Source: Exobacillus caeni
Lineage (GTDB): Bacteria; Bacillota; Bacilli; Bacillales; Guptibacillaceae
Direction: 5' to 3'
DNA length: 64,000 nt
NCBI RefSeq assembly: GCF_005747095.1
Contig: NZ_SWLG01000004.1
Coordinates: 186,001-250,000, forward strand
In this document: positions 41,412 to 50,517 of the stretch, piece after piece
Numbering within the stretch: the first letter of the stretch is position 1
Layout of the letters: each line of letters begins with the position of its first letter
Notes under the pieces: model-generated
Seen by the model: only the letters and a program-made list of their open reading frames with translations
The model's database searches: none
What the model was told of the DNA's origin: nothing
Position numbers and translations under genes: made by a program

Positions 41412-42899
41412 ATGTTCAAATGGTTGAAGAAAAAGAAGGAAACAGGGGTAAAAGAGCTGCCGGATTTAATCGCACTGTTCAGCGAGTCTAAAGATTTTTT
41501 GCAATATGAGTTTCCGCAAAATCCTCAGCCGTTTCTTATCTATTACTTGAAAACGATGGTAGACGATAATACGTTGCATCGGGATATTATGCCTTATATC
41601 AAAAAAGAATCTGTTCAGACGCTCGAAGATTTAAAAGCGGAAGTTCCGATTGAAAATATTATCATCACTGATGATTTGCAAAAAATAAACGACGGCTTAC
41701 TACATGGATCTGTTGTAATAAGGCCTGGTAAAGGCGGAAAGGAATGCGCCATTATCAAGGCGCCGGTAAATTTTACAAGAAACGTTTCTGCCCCTGAGGT
41801 TGAATTCAGCGTTATCGGCCCGAAAGAAGCATTCGTTGAATCGCTTGATAATAACGTTAACCTGATCCGAAAAAGACTACCCGTAGAAAACTTTAAAATG
41901 AAACAAATAAAGATCGGAAAGCTTTCAAAAACAAAAGTCGCTGTGCTTTATCTCGAAGGTATCGCAAACGAGGAAAACGTAAACACCGTTATCCAGCGAT
42001 TAGAAGATATCCAGATCGATCAGATCAACGATAGTTCTTATCTTGCCCAGCTCATATCCGATAATGCTAATTCCCCATTTCCTCAGCTCATCGATACCGA
42101 ACGTCCTGACCGGGTGGCGTCGGTTCTTGGGGAAGGAAAAGTAGCTATATTGGCTGATGGGTCGCCTCTTGCCATCATCGGACCGACAACACTCGTTGAG
42201 TTTTTTTCTGCATTTGAAGATTATTTTTTAAACTGGATTATCGCTTCTGCGTTCAGGACGATCCGTTTTGTAGCCGTACTATTTTCTTTGTTAATTACTC
42301 CTACTTATGTTGCGGTACTGACCTATCATTATGAATTGATTCCAAAAGATCTGATGGCAACATTAATTAGCTCCAGAAGGGAAATTCCGATGCCTCCCAT
42401 TCTGGAAGCGATATTCCTCGAGCTTGCCATCGAATTGCTTCGTGAAGCCGGCGCAAGACTGCCTACAAAAGTCGGACAGACGATCGGTATCGTAGGAGGT
42501 ATCGTTATTGGGACTGCCTCTGTTGAAGCCGGATTGACAAGTAACGTTCTGCTCATTTTCGTAGCGCTTGCTGCACTGGGATCCTTTACGACTCCTGTCT
42601 ACAGAATGAGTAACACGATCAGGCTGATCCGTTTCCCGTTCTTGTTGTTCGCGCATCTCTGGGGCCTTTTAGGCGTAGTGATCGCATTTTGCTTTATGTT
42701 GATCCACTTGCTTCGTCTTACTTCACTCGGAAGGCCTATTTTAGAGCCGCTATATCCGTTAAGAATTCCAGATTTAAAAGATGCTTTGATCCGTCTTCCT
42801 TTTTCGTTTCAATCAAAAAGGCCAGTACAGCTTCAAACAGAGAACACGATCCGATTTAAAGGGGCGCAGGCGAAAAAGAAAAATGACTTTGATGAATAG
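41412..42899 (+). CDS. Spore germinant receptor A subunit (GerA/GerKA family)
   Basis: A 495-residue inner spore membrane protein. A hydrophilic N-terminal domain (about 1-240) is followed by five to six helices, with family hallmarks such as DRVASVLGEGKVAILADGSPLAIIGPTTLVEFF and RREIPMPPILEAIFLELAIELLREAGARLP. It is expected to sense nutrients such as amino acids or sugars during germination. It heads a three-gene operon with B and C subunits; spacing to the B gene is 18 bp. GCGGTGAT precedes the ATG. No D subunit is seen. Confidence 0.95.
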   Translation: MFKWLKKKKETGVKELPDLIALFSESKDFLQYEFPQNPQPFLIYYLKTMVDDNTLHRDIMPYIKKESVQTLEDLKAEVPIENIIITDDLQKINDGLLHGSVVIRPGKGGKECAIIKAPVNFTRNVSAPEVEFSVIGPKEAFVESLDNNVNLIRKRLPVENFKMKQIKIGKLSKTKVAVLYLEGIANEENVNTVIQRLEDIQIDQINDSSYLAQLISDNANSPFPQLIDTERPDRVASVLGEGKVAILADGSPLAIIGPTTLVEFFSAFEDYFLNWIIASAFRTIRFVAVLFSLLITPTYVAVLTYHYELIPKDLMATLISSRREIPMPPILEAIFLELAIELLREAGARLPTKVGQTIGIVGGIVIGTASVEAGLTSNVLLIFVALAALGSFTTPVYRMSNTIRLIRFPFLLFAHLWGLLGVVIAFCFMLIHLLRLTSLGRPILEPLYPLRIPDLKDALIRLPFSFQSKRPVQLQTENTIRFKGAQAKKKNDFDE

Positions 42900-42917
42900 A
42901 GTACGAGGTGATAGAGA

Positions 42918-44006
42918 GTGCATGCGAAAGTCGAAGAGCAGTTTAAAATATCTCCATACCTGGTCTTCTTTCTTGTTCACTCTATCCAATTGGGTGTTGG
43001 AATTCTGGGTTTTCAGCGGGTTGTCGCGAAGACAGCACAGCAGGATGCATGGATTTCCGTTATTCTTGCTGGTGCCAGCCTGAACATTGTGTTATGGCTG
43101 ATGTATCGCATCCTTCGCAATAAAGAGGGAGATGTGATCTGGATACAGCAGCAAATCTTTGGGAAAATGATCGGCGGCCTGCTCGGGACAGTATGGATCG
43201 TTTACTTTCTGGCAATGTCAGCCACCGTTTTAAGGACGTATATCGAGGTTGTCCAGGTATGGATGTTTCCTAAAATGGAAACCTGGGCATTGAGCCTTGC
43301 CTTTTTAATTCTTACCTATTATTGCCTGGCCGGCGGTTTTCGGGTGGTGGCGGGTATTTGCTTTTTTGGCGTCGTCTTGCCTATGTATCTGATCCTTGGG
43401 ATTCTTTTTCCATTAGAATTCGCTCATTTTTATAACCTGCTTCCGGTAATGAACCATTCTGCAAAAGACATTCTGTTGTCTGCAAAAGACATGTCGCTTA
43501 GCTATATTGGGTTTACAACCCTTTTTATTTATTACCCGTTTATAAAAAATCCTCAGAAGTCATACAAATGGGCTCAGTTTGGCATTTTGTTTACAGTGTT
43601 GATTTATTTAATGGTTATGGTAACGACACTTGTTTTTTATAGCCAGGAACAGCTGGAGAAGTTAATCTGGGCCACATTAACGGCATGGAAAATCGTGCAG
43701 TTACCTTTTGTAGAACGCTTTGAGTATATCGGGATTTCCTCATGGGCGATCGTTGTTCTTCCGAATATTTGCCTTAGTGTATGGGCTGCTGGAAGAGCAG
43801 CCAGATCGCTTACTAAAATGAAGCAGCGACCGTTGACCCTCTTCTTTCTGTTGCTTATTTTCATTGCAACCATACTCCTTAAAGGACGGACGGAAATCGA
43901 TGTGTTGAATGATATGGTCGGAAGGGTTGGCTTCTATATTATCTACGGGTATATTCCTTTTTTGTTTATCGTTAATCTCATCTATGAAAGAGTGAAGCAT
44001 AAATGA
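42918..44006 (+). CDS. Spore germinant receptor B subunit (GerB/GerKB family)
   Basis: A 362-residue membrane protein with ten predicted helices, of the APC-like amino acid permease superfamily that forms GerB subunits. It starts with VEEQFKISPYLVFFLVHSIQLGVGILGFQRVVAKTAQQDAWISVIL, characteristic of the family, and is thought to carry the ligand pocket. GTG start following GAGGTGAT. Its stop overlaps the GerC start (ATGA), so subunit levels are coupled. Confidence 0.95.
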   Translation: MHAKVEEQFKISPYLVFFLVHSIQLGVGILGFQRVVAKTAQQDAWISVILAGASLNIVLWLMYRILRNKEGDVIWIQQQIFGKMIGGLLGTVWIVYFLAMSATVLRTYIEVVQVWMFPKMETWALSLAFLILTYYCLAGGFRVVAGICFFGVVLPMYLILGILFPLEFAHFYNLLPVMNHSAKDILLSAKDMSLSYIGFTTLFIYYPFIKNPQKSYKWAQFGILFTVLIYLMVMVTTLVFYSQEQLEKLIWATLTAWKIVQLPFVERFEYIGISSWAIVVLPNICLSVWAAGRAARSLTKMKQRPLTLFFLLLIFIATILLKGRTEIDVLNDMVGRVGFYIIYGYIPFLFIVNLIYERVKHK

Positions 44007-45091
44007 TGAGTAAAAAAAATAAGAAGGTCTTAATGTTCTGCCTCTGTTTATCTTTGCTTTCTGGTTGTGTCCAGCAAGAAATCGTGGACGATATCAACCT
44101 GTTAACTGCGATAGGATACGATCTAGAGGAAGATGATAAAGTGATAGGCACAGCGGTTGTTCCGGTATATGATGCAGAAGGAAAGGTTTCCAATATCGTC
44201 TATGAAGCGGAAACCAGGGCAAGCAAAGAGTTGAGGAGTAAATTTAACGCCGAATCACCGGATCCATTCGTGAGTGGAAAGCTTGAAGTTGCCCTATACA
44301 GTAAAAAATTGGCCGAACAAAAAGGGATTATCAAATTGATCGATGCACTGGAGAGGGATCCTAGCATAGGAAGTCGAGTCTTTCTTGCGGTCGCCGCCAC
44401 AGATGTTTCGGAAATGATCGAAGCGAAGTATGGAGATATCGATACGGGGCGCTATCTTTCAGAAATTCTGGAGCATAATTCAGATCGGGGAATACTGGCT
44501 GAAACTAACTTTCATAGCTTTATATATTCATATCATGCGATCGGTGAAGACCCGTTTCTTCCACTGTTGGTTCTAAACGAAGATAAAGTGAAAATCGACG
44601 GAATAGCACTGTTCAAGAAAGATAAAATGGTAGGAAAACTGAGTGATGAGTACCTTTTTACGTTCAAGGTATTAAAACAGAAATTCAGTACGAACGATGT
44701 CTTTACCGTTAATTTAAATGATGACATTTATGCTTCCGTATTCAACATCAAATCCAGGAGAAAGTTTTCTTTTGAGAATCTGAATGAGGTCCCGGAAGTA
44801 ACGATCCATTTTTCCATCACTGCGATTATTAAAGAATATTCAGGCACTAACATTACTCCTGCTGTTATAAAAGAAATTGAAGCACGAATGGAAAAAGACC
44901 TGAAGAAAAAATCGGAGCATATCATTTCAAAAATACAGGATTTAAACGCCGACACGCTCGGAATAGGAAGAGAAGTAAGAGGCCGAACAAGAGATAAGTG
45001 GAGTAACAAAAGGTGGGATGAGCTTTATCCTTCTATAAAAATAAAAGTAGTTCCAGATGTAAAGATCAGGGAAACTGGGGTTGTAGAATAA
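44003..45091 (+). CDS. Spore germinant receptor C subunit (GerC/GerKC family)
   Basis: A 362-residue lipoprotein on the outer face of the spore inner membrane. Signal peptide with lipobox LSGC (about residues 20-23), followed by GerC domains: VDDINLLTAIGYDLEEDDKVIGTAVVPVY and a C-terminal region with LNADTLGIGREVRGRTRDKW. The operon order A-B-C is complete and all frames are intact, so the receptor should be functional. Its ligand cannot be inferred. Confidence 0.94.
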   Translation: MMSKKNKKVLMFCLCLSLLSGCVQQEIVDDINLLTAIGYDLEEDDKVIGTAVVPVYDAEGKVSNIVYEAETRASKELRSKFNAESPDPFVSGKLEVALYSKKLAEQKGIIKLIDALERDPSIGSRVFLAVAATDVSEMIEAKYGDIDTGRYLSEILEHNSDRGILAETNFHSFIYSYHAIGEDPFLPLLVLNEDKVKIDGIALFKKDKMVGKLSDEYLFTFKVLKQKFSTNDVFTVNLNDDIYASVFNIKSRRKFSFENLNEVPEVTIHFSITAIIKEYSGTNITPAVIKEIEARMEKDLKKKSEHIISKIQDLNADTLGIGREVRGRTRDKWSNKRWDELYPSIKIKVVPDVKIRETGVVE

Positions 45092-45167
45092 AAAACGATA
45101 GAAAAAGTATAACTTGGGCAGGAACTCTCGTGATGATTGTGTAAACTTAGTAGTGCCAGTAACCAAA

Positions 45168-45207
45168 ATTAAAGGGTTTCTTTTTGCAGAGCCTTTTAAT
45201 TTTATCT
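45168..45207 (+). terminator. Terminator of the ger operon
   Basis: Imperfect long stem (AAAATTAAAGGGTTTCT / AGAGCCTTTTAATTTT) with A/T flanks. Confidence 0.5.
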
Positions 45208-45232
45208 AAGAACAACGAATGGGAGGGTGAAA

Positions 45233-45850
45233 ATGGGCTCAAGAATAATGCACCTGATAACGGCAGAAAGGGTATTTCAAAAGTCAGGGATGCCAGAAGA
45301 AGATCGAACAGCATTTTTAGTCGGAAGCATTGCTCCGGATGCGATTCAACCGAAAGATGGTTTTCACTTTTATATAGGAAGCGTAGAAAATGGAACAAGG
45401 GATATCGATTATAACTGGTTTTTAACATATGTCGGAAAGGAAATATCCCATCCTTTTTGGAGAGGATATCTTTGCCATCTGGCTACAGACCGTATCTGGC
45501 TTCATTCTTTTTACCATGCGTGGCTAAAGAAACGCCTTGACGACGATGAGAGTGTTCTAGATACTTATCATCACGATTTTAGACTTTTGAACGGAAAACT
45601 TATCGAGCATTATCGATTGGACATGTTAAAAGAAACGCTTCCTAAAAAATTAACAGGCCTACCATTGGAGAGGAAGCATTGGGGACACCTCATTGATTTT
45701 ATCGAAGAAACAAGACGGGATTTTCTTTATACGGAGAAACAGCTAAATGAATCTCTCCAGGTATTTACATTTGAAGAGATAACCCGTTACATAGAAAACT
45801 CAGCGCAAGAAACACTTGGCCATTTACCAGATAAAGTGGCATGGGACTAG
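45233..45850 (+). CDS. Zinc-dependent phospholipase C-like hydrolase
   Basis: A 205-residue protein of the zinc-dependent phospholipase C / HD-like superfamily. Histidines and aspartates are spaced as in that family: MGSRIMHLITAERVF, LVGSIAPDAI, YLCHLATDRIWLHSFYHAW. No signal peptide, so it is likely cytoplasmic and not a secreted toxin. The ATG at 45233 follows GGGAGGG; a GTG two codons earlier is in the ribosome site. Substrate unknown. Confidence 0.78.
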   Translation: MGSRIMHLITAERVFQKSGMPEEDRTAFLVGSIAPDAIQPKDGFHFYIGSVENGTRDIDYNWFLTYVGKEISHPFWRGYLCHLATDRIWLHSFYHAWLKKRLDDDESVLDTYHHDFRLLNGKLIEHYRLDMLKETLPKKLTGLPLERKHWGHLIDFIEETRRDFLYTEKQLNESLQVFTFEEITRYIENSAQETLGHLPDKVAWD

Positions 45851-45855
45851 AAACG

Positions 45856-45927
45856 GTCCGGCTGCATTCCGTCTTTGTGTGCCTTTCTCAACGAGGAAGG
45901 TTTAACTAAAAAGGAATGCAGCCGGAC
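45856..45927. terminator. Bidirectional terminator
   Basis: Perfect 15-bp stem GTCCGGCTGCATTCC / GGAATGCAGCCGGAC with a 42-base loop, between convergent genes. Confidence 0.75.
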
Positions 45928-45937
45928 TATTTGTTTT

Positions 45938-46651
45938 TTACTTTATACATTTATAGATCCGGAAACCGAGGCGGGTTCCCATTTTTTCCATCAAATTAAT
46001 ATGTTCCATCCATTTTGTATAAAGTGAAAAGTCCATCAGTTTTCCAAAATCGAATTCTGAGATCGAATCAATCGATTTTTGCCTCACCGATTCCCTGTTC
46101 AAGACCTCCGTAACCGTCAGCCCGGCATCTTGAAGGTAGTTGATCCATTGCTCCTCTGAAGGAACTTCCTGGATGCCGTAAACTCTCTGGATCTCTGCCA
46201 GTTCGGCTGCTGAAAACCAGTCATTGGCAGTCATCTCTAAATTCAAAAGTATTCCTCCAGGCTTTAACACACGAGCGTATTCGTTTATAGATTTTTTAAT
46301 TGTTGTAAATACAGTTACGGATTCTATAAGTAGGATATCAAAGGAATTATCGTTAAATGGCAGCTGTTCTGCGTTTCCCTGGACTAGCGCAATATCAAGT
46401 TGTTCGTGATAGAAGCGCGCCCTGGCTTTTTCAATCATCCCGGGATGTATATCTAAAGCAGTAACATTGGAACCGTACGTCTTTTTAATAAATGCAGATG
46501 TTTGCCCTGTTCCGCAGCCAACATCAAGTAATCGGTGTTCTGGCTTAATCGTTATCGTTTGTAGCAACTCGATCGTTAACGGCATACCTCCAGGGTGGGC
46601 CCCGCCTATGCCGAATGAGGCTAAAAAGTCTAAATACGGGTTGTTGACCAT
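45938..46651 (-). CDS. Class I SAM-dependent methyltransferase
   Basis: A 237-residue methyltransferase. The SAM-binding motif I is LLDVGCGTGQTSAFI, motif II acidic residue in VTALDIHPGMIEKAR, and motif IV QGNAEQLPFNDNSFDILLIESVTVF; ARVLKPGGILLNLEM follows. GAGGAGAGGAAAC precedes the ATG. The acceptor is unknown; the arrangement resembles UbiE/small-molecule methyltransferases. Confidence 0.88.
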   Translation of the reverse strand: MVNNPYLDFLASFGIGGAHPGGMPLTIELLQTITIKPEHRLLDVGCGTGQTSAFIKKTYGSNVTALDIHPGMIEKARARFYHEQLDIALVQGNAEQLPFNDNSFDILLIESVTVFTTIKKSINEYARVLKPGGILLNLEMTANDWFSAAELAEIQRVYGIQEVPSEEQWINYLQDAGLTVTEVLNRESVRQKSIDSISEFDFGKLMDFSLYTKWMEHINLMEKMGTRLGFRIYKCIK

Positions 46652-46784
46652 TGTTTCCTCTCCTCACAAATCATTTATACGTTAGAGTATGCAGATTCCC
46701 CCTGGTTGTTTAGCCTATCTTTTGTACTAATGTTTTTTAACAGGCATATTTTATTGGAAAGAGCAGTTTATGGAGGGGAGCGCT

Positions 46785-48230
46785 GTGCCTGTAACGTCTG
46801 GAAAAGAATATATAAACCGGATCGACAAGTTAAACTCCGACATCTGGCTGGAAGGAAAAAAAGTGGCGGGCCCAATTTCAAACCAACCTGCTTTTAAAGG
46901 TGTAATCCATAGCCAGGCAAAGCTCTATGACCATCAGATGTTAAAAGAAAAGACAGATTTGATGACATATGAATCACCTTCGACCGGCATGCGGGTGGGG
47001 ACTTCCTTTTTAGAGCCTAAAACAAAGGAAGACCTTGCAAAACGGCGCTTAATGATTCAGGAGTGGGCTAAGCTGACCGGAGGGATGATGGGGAGAAGCC
47101 CGGAGTATATGAATACTGTTCTGATGGCCTTCAATGCTTCGGCTCAGCTTTTTTCAGAGCAAGGGGGAAATTGCGCCGAAAATGTAAAAAAGTATTATGA
47201 ATATTGTAGAGAGAATGACCTGTGTCTTACGCATACCTTTATTCAACCACAGGTAGACCGTTCAAAGTTTTATGCTGAGAACAAGGATGATATCATTGCT
47301 GCAAAAATGATAGACCAGACAAAAGACGGGATCATCATCCAGGGAGCACGCCTGTTAGCAACACAGGGAGGCATAACCGATGAGATCATGGTTTTTCCAT
47401 CGGGCGCCCAGCTATCGATCGATGAAAGCTATGCTTATGCCTTTGCGATACCGAACAATACAAAAGGATTAAAATTCTTTTGCAGGGAGTCGTTCGATTA
47501 TGGTAAAGCGGGATATGACCACCCTCTTGGCTCAAAGTTTGAGGAAATGGATACGATCGTTGTATTCGATAATGTGCTTGTGCCGTGGGAACGCGTATTT
47601 TTACACGGCGATTTAGCGATCGGAAACAGCTTATATGCAGAAAGTGGTTTCTTTCCCCATGTGACACATATGGTCGTCAGTAAACAGGTGGTTAAAACAG
47701 AATTTTTGTTAGGCATCATCCAATTATTGGTCGATACGATTAACGTAAGTGAATATCAGCATATTCAGGAAAAAGTAGCGGAAGTCATTATTGCTCTTGA
47801 GACTATGAAAAGCCTGCTTGCAGCCTCAGAGCTAAACGCGAAAATCGATAGATGGGGTACGATGACTCCTGATTTGAATCCGCTCCTGTCTGCGATTAAC
47901 TATTATCCAAGGACATACCCCCGCTTCTCGGAAATTATCCAGTTGATCGGAGCGAGTGGTCTCGTCTCGATTCCAACCGAAAAAGATTTCAACAGCCCGA
48001 TTCATGACGAGTTAAGAAAATATCTTCAATCTAGTACAGGCGACGGGTACGACAGAGTGAAGCTGTTCCGTTTAGCATGGGATGTATCGATGAGTGCGTT
48101 CGGTTCGAGGCAAACGTTGTATGAACGATTTTTCTTTGGAGACCCTGTCAGGCTGGCAGGCACGCTTTATCACAACTATGACAAAAGTAATGCGGTGGAA
48201 AGGGTGAAAAGGTTTCTGAAAGACGATTAA
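46785..48230 (+). CDS. 4-hydroxyphenylacetate 3-monooxygenase, oxygenase component
   Basis: A 481-residue FADH2-dependent aromatic hydroxylase of the HpaB family (B. subtilis YoaI). Family segments: GGNCAENVKKYYEYCRENDLCLTHTFIQPQVDRSK, GIIIQGARLLATQGGITDEIMVFPSG, and VPWERVFLHGD. It would hydroxylate 4-hydroxyphenylacetate or a related phenol to the catechol, needing a flavin reductase (HpaC) not encoded nearby. The start is GTG at 46785, after GGAGGGG; a longer frame begins inside that site. Confidence 0.9.
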   Translation: MPVTSGKEYINRIDKLNSDIWLEGKKVAGPISNQPAFKGVIHSQAKLYDHQMLKEKTDLMTYESPSTGMRVGTSFLEPKTKEDLAKRRLMIQEWAKLTGGMMGRSPEYMNTVLMAFNASAQLFSEQGGNCAENVKKYYEYCRENDLCLTHTFIQPQVDRSKFYAENKDDIIAAKMIDQTKDGIIIQGARLLATQGGITDEIMVFPSGAQLSIDESYAYAFAIPNNTKGLKFFCRESFDYGKAGYDHPLGSKFEEMDTIVVFDNVLVPWERVFLHGDLAIGNSLYAESGFFPHVTHMVVSKQVVKTEFLLGIIQLLVDTINVSEYQHIQEKVAEVIIALETMKSLLAASELNAKIDRWGTMTPDLNPLLSAINYYPRTYPRFSEIIQLIGASGLVSIPTEKDFNSPIHDELRKYLQSSTGDGYDRVKLFRLAWDVSMSAFGSRQTLYERFFFGDPVRLAGTLYHNYDKSNAVERVKRFLKDD

Positions 48231-48256
48231 AAAGCATCCTGCAGGGTGCTTTCTTT
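48231..48256 (+). terminator. Terminator of the HpaB-like gene
   Basis: AGCATCCT / AGGGTGCT stem, short loop, TTTCTTTC tail. Confidence 0.7.
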
Positions 48257-48286
48257 CATTCTCTAGAATATCTTATAGGCTGTACT

Positions 48287-48416
48287 GAACCTCTTATAAA
48301 TCTTCACGAACCACCTATAAACTACACTGAACCTCTTAAACGCCATCCTAAACCACCTAAAAAACAATTCGAAGCTCTTATAAGCCTCCCTGACCCCTCT
48401 CACTTCCCTGAAACCA
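48287..48416. repeat. 21-bp-period degenerate tandem array B
   Basis: A GAACC-type core begins at 48287, 48308, 48329, 48350, 48371 and 48392: six units with exact 21-bp spacing, consensus about CTGAACCTCTTATAA. The reverse complement (TTCAGTGTAG...) resembles array A at 16217. It lies between the HpaB-like gene and the flotillin gene. Confidence 0.7.
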
Positions 48417-48527
48417 CACGAGGATTGTTATTTTTTTACCAGAATTATGAAACTATTTTGCTTTACAATCGTAGAAAGTAGTGACAGAAATACATAGGAC
48501 AAACGCTGAAGGGATGGTTAACAGAAT

Positions 48528-50129
48528 ATGGTGATGAATGTAATCTGGTTGATTGTATTGGGGATCGTTTTTTTCTTTTTATTGTTAGCTGCAGGAATAG
48601 GATTTTTTATTTTTAAAAAGCGTTATAAGACTGCGAGCTCTAACCAGGCGTTAATTATTACAGGACCGAAGCTTGGTGATGCAGAACAGGATAACCGAAT
48701 TTTTGTGGATGAAAACGGAAGGAGCATGAAGATTATCCGTGGTGGCGGTGTGCGGTTAAAAATGTTTCAAACAAGTACGCCGATCGACTTAACATCTTTT
48801 CAGCTTGAGATCGAATCCCCTAAAGCATACACATCAGAAGGGGTTCCGATAAAAGCGAAAAGTGTCGCTGAAATCAGTATCGGAAGCAAGCTTGAAATCG
48901 TTGCGAACTATGCGGAGAAATTTTTAGGAAAAGCCCAGAAGGAAAAAGAAAGAGAATTAAAAGAAGTGCTGGAAGGCCATCTTCGTGCGATTATTTCCGC
49001 TTTAACCGTGGATGAAATCTATAAAGATTTTGATTCGGTTAACAGAAAGGTGAAAAAAATCGCGGAGGAAGATTTGAAGAACCTCGGATTCGAAATCACG
49101 TCGTTTGCGTTAAAAGAGATCAAAGACGTGGATGAAGAAAACGGCTACCTCGAAGCGCTCGGTAGGCCGAGAATAGCTGAGGCGCGCAAAGATGCCGATA
49201 TTGCGGAGGCCAACGCGCTTCGTGAAACAAGAATGCATAAAGCCAAAACAGACCAGGAAGCGGAAGAAGAAGAAATTAACCGCAGAATAGAAATCGCCAG
49301 GTCTAATAAGGACAAAGATGTAAAGGAATCAGAATACAAGGCGGAAGTGGAACGAGGCAGGGCACGTTCCGAGCAGGCTTACAATCTTGAACAGGCCCGG
49401 CTTAATCAGCAGGTAAAAGAAGAAGAAATGCAAATCCAGTTCATCGAGCGCCAGCGCCAGGTTAAGCTGGAAGAAGAAGAACAAAAACGCCGTAAAGCAA
49501 AAGCCGATGCAGACGCCTATGATATTAAGGCAAAAGCCGAAGCAGAGGCAGAAAAAGCGAGAATCGACGGAGAAACAAAAGCACAGATTGAAAAACAAAA
49601 AGGACTGGCAGAAGCAGAAGTTATTCGCGAGCGCGGGCGGGCTAACGCCGAAGCGAAAGAACTGATGGCACAGGCGATGGAGAAGTATGGCGAGGCTGCA
49701 ATACTGGAGATGGTCATCGACATGCTTCCAAAATATGCCCGTGAAGTGGCACAGCCGTTGTCCCAAATCGATGAGATGAAGGTGATCGATCTTGGCGGAG
49801 GCTCAGACGGCAGTAGCGGTACTGCGAAAATCACTGGCAATGTCACAAGAACGATGACCGGGCTTCAAGAGAGCCTGAAAGAAGCGACCGGGATGGATTT
49901 AAAAGCAATGCTCGAAAGCTTCGTATCACGAGGAAACGTTAATAACTTCATGGAAATTAAATCAAATGATCACGGCGAGAAGCAGGAGAGGGGCCAGAAT
50001 GAACAACAACAGGATCCAGATGCTCGAGAATACCGTAAAGAAAACGAAGTGATCGCTGAAACTGCTTCCGCACGAGAGAATGAAACAGAAGAGAACGAAC
50101 AGGAAGAAAATGAAGGCAGAAAAGAATAA
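48528..50129 (+). CDS. floT: Flotillin-like membrane scaffold protein
   Basis: A 533-residue SPFH-domain protein. N-terminal membrane helix (about 5-27), SPFH domain (about 30-215), a long charged coiled coil rich in Ala/Glu/Lys (215-400), and the flotillin C-terminus (AMEKYGEAAILEMVIDMLPKYAREVAQPL). It organises functional membrane microdomains and supports signalling and secretion in Bacillus. Beyond the usual end there is an acidic Gln/Glu/Asn-rich tail of about 60 residues. In B. subtilis the NfeD-like gene yuaF precedes it; here it is missing. Several near ATG/GTG codons make the exact start uncertain. Confidence 0.93.
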   Translation: MVMNVIWLIVLGIVFFFLLLAAGIGFFIFKKRYKTASSNQALIITGPKLGDAEQDNRIFVDENGRSMKIIRGGGVRLKMFQTSTPIDLTSFQLEIESPKAYTSEGVPIKAKSVAEISIGSKLEIVANYAEKFLGKAQKEKERELKEVLEGHLRAIISALTVDEIYKDFDSVNRKVKKIAEEDLKNLGFEITSFALKEIKDVDEENGYLEALGRPRIAEARKDADIAEANALRETRMHKAKTDQEAEEEEINRRIEIARSNKDKDVKESEYKAEVERGRARSEQAYNLEQARLNQQVKEEEMQIQFIERQRQVKLEEEEQKRRKAKADADAYDIKAKAEAEAEKARIDGETKAQIEKQKGLAEAEVIRERGRANAEAKELMAQAMEKYGEAAILEMVIDMLPKYAREVAQPLSQIDEMKVIDLGGGSDGSSGTAKITGNVTRTMTGLQESLKEATGMDLKAMLESFVSRGNVNNFMEIKSNDHGEKQERGQNEQQQDPDAREYRKENEVIAETASARENETEENEQEENEGRKE

Positions 50130-50158
50130 TGAGGGCTGAAAACACGGAATTTGGATTT

Positions 50159-50340
50159 ATAGGACATTGAGTCCTCTATTTGCGCACAAACCACTACTTT
50201 TAAGAATAATGAGGACATCTGTTCCGCTATTTGCTTAAAAATAGGTGCAAATAGGCATTTTTTCGGTAAATAACGGCACCAATGTCCTATAATTTTAAAA
50301 AAGTTCTCTTTTGTCACAAATAAGGCACCTGATGTCCTCA
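50159..50340. repeat. Four-unit inverted repeat cluster
   Basis: Units of about 31 bp with consensus AGGACATNNGNNCCNYTATTTG. Two are on the plus strand (50159, 50211) and two on the minus strand (50260-50290, 50310-50340). The set can fold into large nested hairpins. It lies in the 390-bp gap after floT, and no gene is seen here. Confidence 0.65.
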
Positions 50341-50517
50341 AACAATCCAGAGAGCCCTGAGCTGACATCCTAGCCAGCTTTGCATCGAGGAGGTTAATCG
50401 CCCTGAGCAAAAACGAGCAACCTCACACTTCCTTACGCATTCAAGAAAAGCCCAATAAACGGCCAGAACAACGGGAAATCCTTTGTGCTGGCCGTTATTC
50501 TTTGTGTTTTTTCATCT

